A DNA stretch of 64,000 nucleotides from positions 185,336-249,335 of the forward strand of contig NZ_QZDT01000002.1 in NCBI RefSeq assembly GCF_009917485.1, in the 5' to 3' direction. The notes under the pieces are model-generated. The model was not told the DNA's origin and ran no database searches. It saw only the letters and a list, made by a program, of their open reading frames with translations. Source of the stretch: Parablautia muri (GTDB lineage Bacteria; Bacillota; Clostridia; Lachnospirales; Lachnospiraceae). The position numbers were made by a program, and so were the translations under genes. Shown piece by piece: positions 36,570-44,752 of the stretch. The first letter of the stretch is position 1. Each line of letters opens with the position of its first letter.

Positions 36570-36598
36570 ACTATAACACACTATACCGTTTGAAACAA
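36570..36598 (-). promoter_or_regulatory. Sigma-A promoter of the composite transporter operon
   Basis: A -35 TTGTTT (36593-36598) and -10 TATAGT (36570-36575) are separated by 17 bases on the minus strand. A second TATAGT lies inside the spacer. The leader is about 77 bases. Confidence 0.72.
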
Positions 36599-36683
36599 CG
36601 TAGATAATCTTAATTTTTTCCTAACTCGCCGCATTACGTTTACTGTTCTTGGTCTGAGGGCCGCTCATCGTAACATTTTGGGT

Positions 36684-36720
36684 AAAAATAAGGCCAGGAA
36701 CTTATTTTAGGTTCCCAGCC
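36684..36720 (-). terminator. Terminator after the FtsX-type permease gene
   Basis: A ten-base stem GGCTGGGAAC / GTTCCTGGCC with two G-T pairs is followed by TTATTTTTA on the minus strand. Confidence 0.78.
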
Positions 36721-36740
36721 AATATTTTCTCAATAAGATG

Positions 36741-36781
36741 ACGCGCAAAGCATGACGGCGTTTCATAACATAAGGATGTCA
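36741..36781. repeat. Intergenic repeat, family C copy 2
   Basis: The segment ACATCCTTATGTTA followed by AAACGC-GTC and a CGCG motif on the minus strand matches 9171-9213 at most positions. It overlaps the stop codon of the FtsX-type permease. Confidence 0.5.
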
Positions 36782-39481
36782 TTCACTTACCCGCAAGCGT
36801 TCCACAATACTCTTTTTTTGGATACTTCTATAACAAATTACCGGCGTAGCCACCGCTGCCAGCACAAGAAGCGGCAGCATAATCACAAATGGCAATATCT
36901 GGAATCGATATTCAAAAAATAGTATCACTCCATTTAATGCCCGCAAAATAAGCCAGGCCAGAAGACTTCCCAGTACAAAGCTGATTGCCCCGGAAATTAC
37001 AATATAGCTTACGCCCTCGCAGATCAGCGTCTTTCGCAGCTGCCCGTTGGTCATGCCAATACTTTGCAGCATTGCAAACTCCCGCTTTCTGGAAATGATT
37101 GCCGTCACCATGGCATTAATAAAGTTCAAAATACCAACCAGGGCAACCACTGCGGCAAGAGCAATGCCAATGGTAGCGATTACCATCACCATACTCTCAA
37201 ATTCCTTCCTGAGGGCTTCTTTGGTCAAATAACCCATCTGCGGATGCTGCTTTGTATACATCTCTACCGCCGACTCAAAAGCCGACTGCTCCTGTTCGCC
37301 TACCTGATAAGACACGGCGAAACATCTTGTAAAACTCTCTTGCATATATCTTTCATACCAATCAATTTCTCCATCATTACCTATCTTCTCAACTCCCATC
37401 TCCGACAATGGCAGTACCATATCACAGCTGTTTGCTGAATATCTGTTCAGTCCTAATGCGTAAGGGATTTCCACAATCGCCATAACCTTATATTCCTTCC
37501 GGTCAAGATTATCATATACAACATTAATTATCTCCCCCGCTTCATCCACGATCTCGTGTCCAATCGAATCCTCGCCGCACCATTCCAACGTCACAGTATC
37601 TCCGGGATGATAAATATGCTCATCAGACGGCAATACCGTACTTCCCAAAAATTGTGTCAGCAATATATAATCACCTGTCAGAAACTCCTCTATGTCCAGC
37701 GTTCCATCCAGAACTTTCAAATAAGAAAGAAGTTCTTTATCGTATCCATAACAATAACCGGACAAGGATTTTTCGCCTTGCAGTAATTCCTCTAAATCTT
37801 CTGCCATATAAGGCTCCTTCCTCAGATTGCCTGTTTCGCTTAATACCTGAAGCCTTTCTTTCGCCTTATCATCCACTAAAAGTCCGGTAGAAAATCGGGT
37901 CCACATTTCCCGTCTCCCTTCAATTCCTCTCTGTAAGTCCGCCATCTTTAAAAAGTCCGGTTCTATATCTATATCACCATTTCCCACAGCTGTACTCGTA
38001 ACATTCACATTACCCAGCAAAAAGTCTCCCGCAATCCTCTGTTCTATATATTGGTCAATCCGAAAGCTGCCCACTGCGGTCATTACAATCGACAACAGAA
38101 TAATGCTTAAGGAAATTGCACTTACAACCACAGCTGTTGTGCGCCTGTTTCTCCCAAGGTTGGAAAAGGACATGGACACAGCGCTGAACTTTCCACCCTT
38201 TTTTCTTTTCGCTTTTTTCTTCCTTTTTAGACTTTTCTTTCCTATCTCCCCTTCTTCCGTATACTTGACCGCCTCAATGGGTGAAACACTTCCCGCGATT
38301 TTCCCCGGCTTTCTGCTGCTTAAAAATACTGTAAAGGTGGAAAATCCGGCGCCGAATACCAGTATCTGGGGATGAAACTTAAGGGAAATCTCCATACCGC
38401 CGTAATCCGAAAAGCTGAGCATAAAAGGCAGCGTCCACGCACCAATTCCATAGCCGATTATCAATCCAACGGGAATCCCAATCACTGATAAAATAAACGC
38501 CTGCCGCCTCACAAGCGCGCGGATTTGTTTCTTTGTTGTACCTATGGTCTTTAAAAGACCGTAAAATCGGATATCACTGATGACGGATATCTGGAAAATA
38601 TTGTAGATAATCAAATATCCGGTAAGCAGAATGACCGCCACTGTGCCAAGTAATATCAACATGACAAACGGGTCCACCGCCTCTAAACGGTTGGTCATAT
38701 AAGCCCAGTTTACGCCATAAGCCAATTCCGTCCCCGGCTCATAACCGGCATTTGTTATCACCGTCCGTACTTTTTCTTCCAGATGATACGTATTGTCAAA
38801 ATATAGATTCACCGCCATAAGGCCCACGTTCTTATCTTCAGGATGCCCTTCTCCCCATTGCAGAAAATCTTCGTCCGTAAAAGAACCTTTTAACCCCATC
38901 CAATAGCTCTCCGACAAAAAAAGCTCGCTGGCATGGGACACCACATCTCCCCGGTACCATCCGCACAGGGTAAATTCATCCTCCACCGTTTCTCCCATAA
39001 ACTGAAAGCGCAGCGGTATCTTTTCCCCCAGCGCATAGGGCAGCCCCAGTTCATCTAAAATAAAACTATCTACAATGATATCTTTTTCTCCGGCCGGCAT
39101 ATGCCCTTCCTCCAGCGTAATGAACATATCCTCCAGTGCGCTCTCCATTGGTAGATAACGCAGCTCTGCCTGCCGTTTAATGATATTATCCGCTATGCTG
39201 ATAAAAATATTGTAGCTGCTTTCCTTAACTAGGGGATCTGAAATCACCTTCTCATATTGCTGTGTGGTGGCCGCCTTAAGTCCTGCATGAAACTTTCCTC
39301 CAACCTCCCGCATGGTCTGCTCCTGTGCTGTCTGCATAACACCGCCTGTTAAAGAAAATACTGCCGTGAACAAAATCCCTGTGAGAGTGATTGCCAATAC
39401 CGCAAAAAAATTCCGCATATGATTATTTTTCAAACTGCGGTTAGAAAGTTTGCGGATGGATGCACCATTGTTATTTTTCAT
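36779..39481 (-). CDS. ABC exporter permease with two FtsX domains
   Basis: A 900-residue membrane protein with a first segment near residues 25-47, a large outside domain (about 50-265), an FtsX block of three segments near 270-400, another segment near 450-475, a second outside domain (about 480-770) and a final FtsX block to the C-terminus. That is the MacB/LolE-like double-FtsX form used to export or expel lipids, peptides or antimicrobials. It overlaps the ATPase gene by 11 bases. A two-component system on the far side of a decayed island is its likely regulator, as in Bce-type resistance modules; the ten-segment BceB pattern is not evident. Confidence 0.9.
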   Translation of the reverse strand: MKNNNGASIRKLSNRSLKNNHMRNFFAVLAITLTGILFTAVFSLTGGVMQTAQEQTMREVGGKFHAGLKAATTQQYEKVISDPLVKESSYNIFISIADNIIKRQAELRYLPMESALEDMFITLEEGHMPAGEKDIIVDSFILDELGLPYALGEKIPLRFQFMGETVEDEFTLCGWYRGDVVSHASELFLSESYWMGLKGSFTDEDFLQWGEGHPEDKNVGLMAVNLYFDNTYHLEEKVRTVITNAGYEPGTELAYGVNWAYMTNRLEAVDPFVMLILLGTVAVILLTGYLIIYNIFQISVISDIRFYGLLKTIGTTKKQIRALVRRQAFILSVIGIPVGLIIGYGIGAWTLPFMLSFSDYGGMEISLKFHPQILVFGAGFSTFTVFLSSRKPGKIAGSVSPIEAVKYTEEGEIGKKSLKRKKKAKRKKGGKFSAVSMSFSNLGRNRRTTAVVVSAISLSIILLSIVMTAVGSFRIDQYIEQRIAGDFLLGNVNVTSTAVGNGDIDIEPDFLKMADLQRGIEGRREMWTRFSTGLLVDDKAKERLQVLSETGNLRKEPYMAEDLEELLQGEKSLSGYCYGYDKELLSYLKVLDGTLDIEEFLTGDYILLTQFLGSTVLPSDEHIYHPGDTVTLEWCGEDSIGHEIVDEAGEIINVVYDNLDRKEYKVMAIVEIPYALGLNRYSANSCDMVLPLSEMGVEKIGNDGEIDWYERYMQESFTRCFAVSYQVGEQEQSAFESAVEMYTKQHPQMGYLTKEALRKEFESMVMVIATIGIALAAVVALVGILNFINAMVTAIISRKREFAMLQSIGMTNGQLRKTLICEGVSYIVISGAISFVLGSLLAWLILRALNGVILFFEYRFQILPFVIMLPLLVLAAVATPVICYRSIQKKSIVERLRVSE

Positions 39482-40238
39482 CTTCTACCTCCCCGGCCGC
39501 TCCCCTTGATGTTTCTTCCTTCAAAGGGATGTCTCTTTGTTCCCACTGCCTTTCCAATTCATCTCCTGCATGATCGTCTACGATTTTACCGTCCTCAATA
39601 TGAATCACCCTGTCACACAGTTGCGCAAGCCCTTCATTGTGTGTAATCATCACAATCGTTTGGTGAAACTGCTCACCGGTCAGCTTCAAAAGCCCCAATA
39701 CTTCCTGGGTCGTCTTACTGTCCAAATTGCCTGTGGGCTCATCAGCCAGTATGATAGCTGGTTTTGTTGCAAGCGCTCTTGCAATGGCCACTCTCTGCTG
39801 CTGCCCCCCTGAGAGCTGCCCTGGCAGATTGTCCAGCTTGTTCTCAAGTCCCAGCATACACACAATCTCTTTCACAAAAACTTCATCTATGCTGCGTCCG
39901 TCCAATTCAAGCGGAAGAACGATATTTTCATAAGCGCTTAAAATTGGCACCAGATTGTAACTCTGAAAGATAAATCCAATCTGCCTTCTGCGGAATATGG
40001 TCAGCGCATTCTCATTCAGTTCAAAAATCTTTTTCCCTGCAACCGTAACTGTGCCGGAAGTGGCATAATCCAGCCCGCCCAGCATATGCAGCAATGTGGA
40101 TTTCCCTGAACCGGATGTACCAACAACCGCGGTAAACTCGCCCTCCTCAATGCTTAGGTTTACCCCGTCTAAGGCCTTAACCTGAGTATCGCCATTTCCA
40201 TAATACTTTTTCAAATCCTTCGTCTCCAATATTTTCAT
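39471..40238 (-). CDS. ABC exporter ATPase, LolD/MacB/BceA type
   Basis: A 255-residue ATPase: Walker A VGTSGSGKST (about 39-48), Q-loop FQSYNLVPILSAYENI, signature LSGGQQQRVAIARAL, Walker B ILADEPTGNLDSKT and switch His in MITHNE. A charged tail of about 35 residues after the core overlaps the permease start. The frame is open to 40286, but the family N-terminus begins at the ATG at 40238. AAAGGAG lies about 13 bases upstream, a long spacing shared with the histidine kinase gene of the neighbouring two-component system. Confidence 0.94.
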   Translation of the reverse strand: MKILETKDLKKYYGNGDTQVKALDGVNLSIEEGEFTAVVGTSGSGKSTLLHMLGGLDYATSGTVTVAGKKIFELNENALTIFRRRQIGFIFQSYNLVPILSAYENIVLPLELDGRSIDEVFVKEIVCMLGLENKLDNLPGQLSGGQQQRVAIARALATKPAIILADEPTGNLDSKTTQEVLGLLKLTGEQFHQTIVMITHNEGLAQLCDRVIHIEDGKIVDDHAGDELERQWEQRDIPLKEETSRGAAGEVEDEK

Positions 40239-40334
40239 ATCAATAACTATGCTCCTTTCCCAACCTACGGATTTGTGCTGGGGCACAAAATATGGAATTT
40301 TTTTTACAGATTTATTCTATCAGATACTTCTTAC

Positions 40335-40368
40335 AGTATAGTGACAGATGTGAGAAAAAGATGTGACA
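40335..40368 (-). promoter_or_regulatory. Probable activator-dependent promoter of the ABC exporter
   Basis: The minus strand has a -10 TATACT (40335-40340) with a poor -35. Two direct copies of TCACATCT, 13 bases apart, overlap the -35 position (plus-strand AGATGTGA at 40346-40353 and 40359-40366). Such direct repeats are typical operators of OmpR-type regulators. Confidence 0.45.
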
Positions 40369-40498
40369 ATTTTGTCAGAAATATAGAATTAGTTCATTTA
40401 ATACTTATCCAAACATAAAATATGTCTCTTTTACTTTTTGTGTTGTTAAGTTTTATTATCAAACAAACGTTGCCATGCTTCGCGAGTTAGCTTATTGT

Positions 40499-40545
40499 AA
40501 GAAAAAGCCGATAACAGCGGCTTAAAGTTCTGCTTGTTATCGGCT
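40499..40545 (-). terminator. Rho-independent terminator at the left end of the decayed island
   Basis: A perfect 11-base stem AGCCGATAACA / TGTTATCGGCT with an 18-base loop is followed by TTTTTCTTAC on the minus strand. It ends transcription coming from the island before the exporter promoter. Confidence 0.85.
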
Positions 40546-40736
40546 CTGCGTCTGTGAGCCTGGCTCTCCAATAATATATTATTGTAATTGCATTCTCATA
40601 GTTCCCTTAAGTTACTCAAACTTTTAAAATTTTCATTTAAATATTGACCCATATGCTCGCAAATATATGTGTTTAAGAGATATTTCCACTGCATGGTGAT
40701 AGGAACACCAATTCATCGGCACTATTCTTATATCAT

Positions 40737-40910
40737 TCACGTATCCCATACAATGCCTCGTCCTTGTTTTGCCAGCCAAAATGTGCAGACTGTTCCATTA
40801 CACCTGTATTTGCAAATCTTTTCATACTTGCCTCCCAATAAAACATTCCCCTTCGTGCCCACAAATAATTCCTTTAGAATCCATTCATCCAAATCTGCAC
40901 CAATCCTCAT
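40737..40910 (-). CDS. Possible 57-residue protein or gene fragment
   Basis: An ATG frame encodes MRIGADLDEWILKELFVGTK and continues with GGKYEKICKYRCNGTVCTFW to a stop after IVWDT. The composition is protein-like, with three cysteines in KYRCNGTVC and nearby, and the competing frames are poorer. No good ribosome binding site precedes it. It lies just downstream of the GIY-YIG gene and before a terminator. I do not recognise it; it may be the remnant of a longer gene. Confidence 0.35.
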   Translation of the reverse strand: MRIGADLDEWILKELFVGTKGNVLLGGKYEKICKYRCNGTVCTFWLAKQGRGIVWDT

Positions 40911-40949
40911 CTCTCAACGGTATTATCCCTTTCCCACAAAAATCACTTT

Positions 40950-41786
40950 TTATCCCTCTTCCATTTCTTTTAGTGATATTCCCTTTTTATTCTTCCATGC
41001 ATTCCTGCCATTAATACTATACCCTACAACTATAGCTGCTGCAAGTGAAGGGCTCGTAAATGCCCAATCCTGAGTAAAAGTAAAGTTCTCATCAACAATG
41101 CCTTTATCAAATAATAGCTGTCGTTTATTGATAACAGACTTTGATAAGGATGTTGCTACATTATCAGCAACTTTAGAACCTTTCAGTACCGCAAAGCCTT
41201 CTGAGATTGGTTTACCACTGGCCTTAATTCCCGAACGGTCTTGTAAAATGTAAAGAATCTCTTTCTCATCATTTTTTCTCTTTATAGACGGTTCTAAAAT
41301 TTTATGTCCCAACACTCCTAAAATCAACCGCATATTATCAATGAACTCATCCATTTCTGCACGATCCATTTCAGATATTGATGCTTCCATAGGCACATTG
41401 CTGTTTACTATCTCATATCTTTTAGATTCTTTCGCCAGAATATAAAGATGATTTTCCAAATATTTTATATGTGCTTTGTTCAAATTATTATCTTTGCTAA
41501 TAAACACTATACACTCTGTCCAGAAATCTTTTTCAGAAAGATGCTGTTTGAGCCTGTTGAATATATTTTCAGCCTCTCCTATATAAACTTGTTCTTCATC
41601 TGTTTCATCATTGCGCCCAAACAAAAAATACACACCAGTATTACCCAAATCATCTCTATCCGTACATTGATTAATATATGTACGTGGAATCTTATATGCC
41701 TTGCCTGTCCAATTAGAAAGCTCACTAGCCCATCTGCCATCTGCCTGTCCATCAATTAAAAATTGTCGTATTGTTTTTCCTCTCAT
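40950..41786 (-). CDS. GIY-YIG nuclease-fold protein with DUF4357
   Basis: A 278-residue protein. The GIY-YIG core is recognisable as GVYFLFG (about 50-56), EQVYIGEAENIFNRLKQH (about 66-83) and a helix with KYLENHLYILAKE. The C-terminal part FTSPSLAAAIVVGYSINGRN followed by AWKNKKG matches DUF4357. This pairing is common in accessory regions next to restriction or phage-type genes; its biological role is not established. The GTG at 41795 is in frame, but AAGG lies 8 bases before the ATG at 41786. It appears intact, unlike its neighbours to the right. Confidence 0.85.
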   Translation of the reverse strand: MRGKTIRQFLIDGQADGRWASELSNWTGKAYKIPRTYINQCTDRDDLGNTGVYFLFGRNDETDEEQVYIGEAENIFNRLKQHLSEKDFWTECIVFISKDNNLNKAHIKYLENHLYILAKESKRYEIVNSNVPMEASISEMDRAEMDEFIDNMRLILGVLGHKILEPSIKRKNDEKEILYILQDRSGIKASGKPISEGFAVLKGSKVADNVATSLSKSVINKRQLLFDKGIVDENFTFTQDWAFTSPSLAAAIVVGYSINGRNAWKNKKGISLKEMEEG

Positions 41787-41832
41787 TTTTATCACCTTCT
41801 CATTGCATTATTGCACAATACAATTTTTAGAA

Positions 41833-42680
41833 TTATGTATTTTCTGTTAATTGTGTAAGATTATTTAAACTTACTGCCTCCAACGTCTGCAGCTGTTGTA
41901 CTGCTAATTGGCGCAGCAATCTCATTCGTTCTTTCTGAATCTTCCCTTGATTAATCAAAACAGCATTATAGCTTTCCAGATGCGCAAGCACTAGTAATTG
42001 ATTCAGTGTTGCTGCATCCCGCATATTTCCTTTCACCGTTGGATTTTCATCTTTCCACTGTTTGGCTGTTTTCCCGAACAAAACGACATTGAGCACGTCT
42101 GCTTCATTGGCATAAGTATACGCTACTTGCGCAGGTGTTAATTCTGGTGGAATCAAATTATCTTTAATTGCATCTGTATGTATCCTGTAATTCAGCTTAG
42201 AAATCTCCCTGTTCAAATTCCAATTCAAAGATAACCGACTATTCTCGTCTGTCTTTAATCTCCTATAATCCTTCATAATATATAACTGAAACTCTGGAGA
42301 AATCCAAGTTGCAAAAGACATGGCAATATCGCTATGGGCATATGTTCCGCCATAGCGTCCTGCTTTTGAGACAATGCCGATGGCATGCATCTGTGTGATC
42401 CACTTTGTCGGTGTCATCACAAAGCGATTTAATCCTGCCTCATTTTTAACCGCCTCGAATTGCACACGGTTAAAGTCTGGATTATGCAATTCTTCCCATA
42501 CACCTAAAAATTCTATTGTATTACGATTTCGCATCCAGTTTTGAATCACAAATCTTGGGTCATCTTCATTTCTATATTTTGCAATATCCGTTAATGAGAT
42601 AAACTCATTTTCAAAATTGTTGTATAGATGCCAATATCAATGCCTTTAGCATGAATAGTCTCTTTCACAATTTTAGCCAT
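41833..42680 (-). pseudogene. KilA-N domain protein broken by a one-base frameshift
   Basis: An ATG at 42680 encodes MAKIVKETIHAKGIDIGIY, then the frame is lost near 42621 and runs to a TAA. In the frame shifted by one base the protein continues NNFENEFISLTDIAKYRNED, DPRFVIQNWMRNRNTIEFLG and on to a stop at 41833. Adding one base near 42621 restores a KilA-N protein of about 282 residues. KilA-N domains bind DNA and are typical of phage and mobile-element genes. A downstream GTG at 42549 could still give 238 residues lacking the first part of the domain. Confidence 0.85.
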
Positions 42681-42748
42681 ACACGTTCCCTATCCTCACA
42701 TCATATGCTCATATAAAATGTCTCTTAAACGCTTATCCTCTGCTTAAT

Positions 42749-43042
42749 CTACAAATCATGTTCTAAGCATTCCCCCTCGTCTTCCCACATTTCTCGATAT
42801 CCTTCAATATAAAATTTAATACAACTCGGATATACATAGAAATATCTCCTACATACTCTTTTAAACGGTCCCAAGATTTTCTCGTCACATACAAAGTCCA
42901 GCAAATAGTCGAGTAAATGCGATAATTCATCTTCAGATACTTTTCTATTACACACATCATCAACCAACAGTAAATAAATCTCGTATGCCTCTTGCTATAA
43001 TTGAGCTATCCTTCCTGCAATTTGAAATATATTTTTATCCAT
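42749..43042 (-). pseudogene. Small acidic protein gene with an in-frame nonsense codon
   Basis: An ATG at 43042 starts MDKNIFQIAGRIAQL, then TAG at 42995-42997, then in the same frame QEAYEIYLLLVDDVCNRKV continues to GECLEHDL and a stop at 42749. Ignoring the TAG gives 97 residues with a coherent composition. The ATG overlaps the stop of the upstream fragment as TAATG. A truncated 72-residue product could start at an internal GTG. I do not recognise the family. Confidence 0.6.
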
Positions 43043-43320
43043 TAAACTACCTCAAAATATTTGAGAGCATCTTTTATAGCCTCAACTTTTTCTTTAGGCG
43101 GATATTTTCTCGGCTGTTTCAATTCCTCTACCGCATTAGGCGCATCATACATCGTTAGCCCTAAAGGCCTCTTTACCTCTGCAATATACGCAGTATGTGC
43201 TTTAAACCCATATTTCTTTTCAACATACTCTTGCATCATTTTATACGTGATTTTCGGTTTGGGCTGGTATTTCTTTGCTCGCTCTGCAACCTCATCCAAA
43301 GGTACTTTCCCATCACTCAA
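43042..43320 (-). pseudogene. Probable C-terminal fragment of an RNA/DNA methyltransferase-linked protein
   Basis: The frame encodes 92 residues, including ITYKMMQEYVEKKYGFKAHT, AYIAEVKRPLGLTMYDAPNA and EKVEAIKDALKYFEV. From memory this matches a tail found at the C-terminus of RumA/RlmD-type 23S rRNA uracil methyltransferases and some DNA methylases in Lachnospiraceae. No methyltransferase core lies upstream. The frame begins with TTG (or CTG a little earlier) and is preceded by a stop, so the N-terminal part has been lost. Alternatively it is a free-standing small protein of the same family. Confidence 0.5.
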
Positions 43321-43580
43321 TTTTGCACCATCCTGATGTGATTTTAAATTTTTCAGCCCTTACTACTATTTAATCGCTGCCTAAGCGTATCAATAACATC
43401 TCTTGTAAATTGCTTAGTTCGTATTTGCCTTTTAAACAATATATGAATTAAGTAGACCTAATAAAAGATACTCGTTCAGCATACTTCTGATAAATTTCCT
43501 CAGACACTCCTTTACATAGACCTTCTCTCACCTTCCTGCTCCATTCCTATATTTCCTCCAATCCGGGAGTGTTCTTCGAT
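43321..43580 (-). pseudogene. Decayed coding fragments at the right end of the island
   Basis: Protein-like pieces occur in shifting frames on the minus strand: VREGLCKGVSEEIYQKYAER near 43450-43530, then KRQIRTKQFTRDVIDTLRQR near 43375-43440, then GLKNLKSHQDGAKLSDG running into the next fragment. Each is cut by stops. They look like one or two degraded genes rather than a live one. Confidence 0.4.
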
Positions 43581-44528
43581 TCAACCTTTATTTAACAAAA
43601 ACAGCGAAAATCTGCTCCCACATCCCTTTTTGGACGCCACCGTGATATATCCCTTTTCCTGCTGCAAAATAAGCTGCGCCAGATACAGGCCAAGACCGCT
43701 GCCTTCCTGCTGCTCCACTTCCCTGCCCCGGTAAAAACGTTTAAAAATCAGATTGTACTCCTTTTCAGAAATACCAATGCCTTCGTCCGCAATCATAATC
43801 TTCGTATAAATATCCAGTTTCGTAAGGGTAATCCGGATGCTGCTGCCGTCCGGGGAGTATTTAACCGCATTTTCCAGAATATTTGCCATTGCTTCTGCCG
43901 TCCACTTGGGGTTATGATAAAGGTCAAAATCCTGAAATTCCTCTACAATCAGTTGCATATTCTTACCAGCTGCCTGGGCATAAACAGAGCCAAGTGCCCG
44001 TGCAATTGTCCCCTTAACGCCATGATTTCCGGCCTCAAACCTAATCATGCCGTTTTCCAGTTTGGATGTCTTCAAAAGATCCGCCATAAGCCATTGCATC
44101 TTATCCGCCTGGCTCTTTGTATGCGCAAGAAATTCCCTGCGTTTGTCCTCATCACCACCTATCAGCGGGTCCTGCAAAAGTTCCGTATTCATCACAATAT
44201 TCGAAAGCGGTGTCCTTAACTGATGGGATAGGTCCGAGATCAGCTCCATTACCCGGTCTTTTTCTCCCACCGCCTGGCCGGCCTTAAACCGCGCATCCGC
44301 CAAAATCCGCCAAAGCTGGCTGATCACACGGGATTCCCGGGTTTCTAAAGCATCCTCCAGCCCGTCTAAAGCGCCATTCTCCCCATATAATTTTCCTTGC
44401 TGAAAAAGCGCTAAGATACGGTCCAATTTCTTCCACTGCCATAAAAAATAAACCACGCCCACAATAAGCGTAGCAAGACAAATCATCAGACATATCGCAA
44501 GTATCCAGATAACTGTCTGACTTTTCAT
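43581..44528 (-). CDS. Membrane sensor histidine kinase of the exporter-linked two-component system
   Basis: A kinase of about 315 residues with a single N-terminal membrane segment (about 5-30), no large outside domain and no clear HAMP. The phosphoacceptor is in ELISDLSHQLRTPLSNIV. ATP-binding boxes are AEAMANILENAVKYSPDG, IADEGIGI and EGSGLGLYLAQLI. The ATG at 44528 has AAAGGAG about 13 bases upstream, the same spacing and almost the same leader as the ATPase gene at 40238. Kinases with so little outside domain often sense through a partner transporter, in keeping with the nearby FtsX-type exporter. Confidence 0.92.
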   Translation of the reverse strand: MKSQTVIWILAICLMICLATLIVGVVYFLWQWKKLDRILALFQQGKLYGENGALDGLEDALETRESRVISQLWRILADARFKAGQAVGEKDRVMELISDLSHQLRTPLSNIVMNTELLQDPLIGGDEDKRREFLAHTKSQADKMQWLMADLLKTSKLENGMIRFEAGNHGVKGTIARALGSVYAQAAGKNMQLIVEEFQDFDLYHNPKWTAEAMANILENAVKYSPDGSSIRITLTKLDIYTKIMIADEGIGISEKEYNLIFKRFYRGREVEQQEGSGLGLYLAQLILQQEKGYITVASKKGCGSRFSLFLLNKG

Positions 44529-44561
44529 AATAATAACCAAGCTCCTTTCCCAGCCTATCAT

Positions 44562-44752
44562 TTATTCTTTCAAGCCCTCGCTGCAAGCTGGCGGGGCATC
44601 AAGCGCTGCAGAGCGCACGCTGCAGAGCGCACGCTGCAAGGCAGCGAGGTATATGGCTCTCGCTGCAGTCGCCAAATATCTAAGAGATGCTTCGCATCTC
44701 TATAAGCACGTCTACTTGGCTCATCGTCCGCGGGAATAAAGAGTTTGGAAGT
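44562..44752. repeat. Repeat-bearing spacer between response regulator and kinase genes
   Basis: A 14-base direct repeat GCTGCAGAGCGCAC occurs twice in tandem (44605-44618, 44619-44632), followed by a hairpin AGAGATGC/GCATCTCT near 44692-44702. A TTTGGAAGTTTACTTC unit at 44743-44759 belongs to repeat family B and contains the stop codon of the response regulator gene. Confidence 0.6.

Larger units (their letters stand above)
40239..40736. other. Intergenic region upstream of the ABC exporter
   Basis: About 500 bases hold the exporter promoter with direct repeats (40335-40368) and a terminator (40499-40545). The remainder is AT-rich with many stops, and I see no further gene. Confidence 0.5.

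Noticed and set aside
40669..41073. 134-residue plus-strand frame at the island end
   Set aside because: It overlaps the end of the GIY-YIG gene and the 57-residue minus-strand frame, lacks a ribosome binding site and has an unnatural Pro/Ser/Phe/His-rich composition.
42763..42963. Alternative 66-residue minus-strand frame inside the nonsense-bearing gene
   Set aside because: It is the neighbouring frame of a more coherent protein that can be followed across the TAG; its composition is less protein-like.
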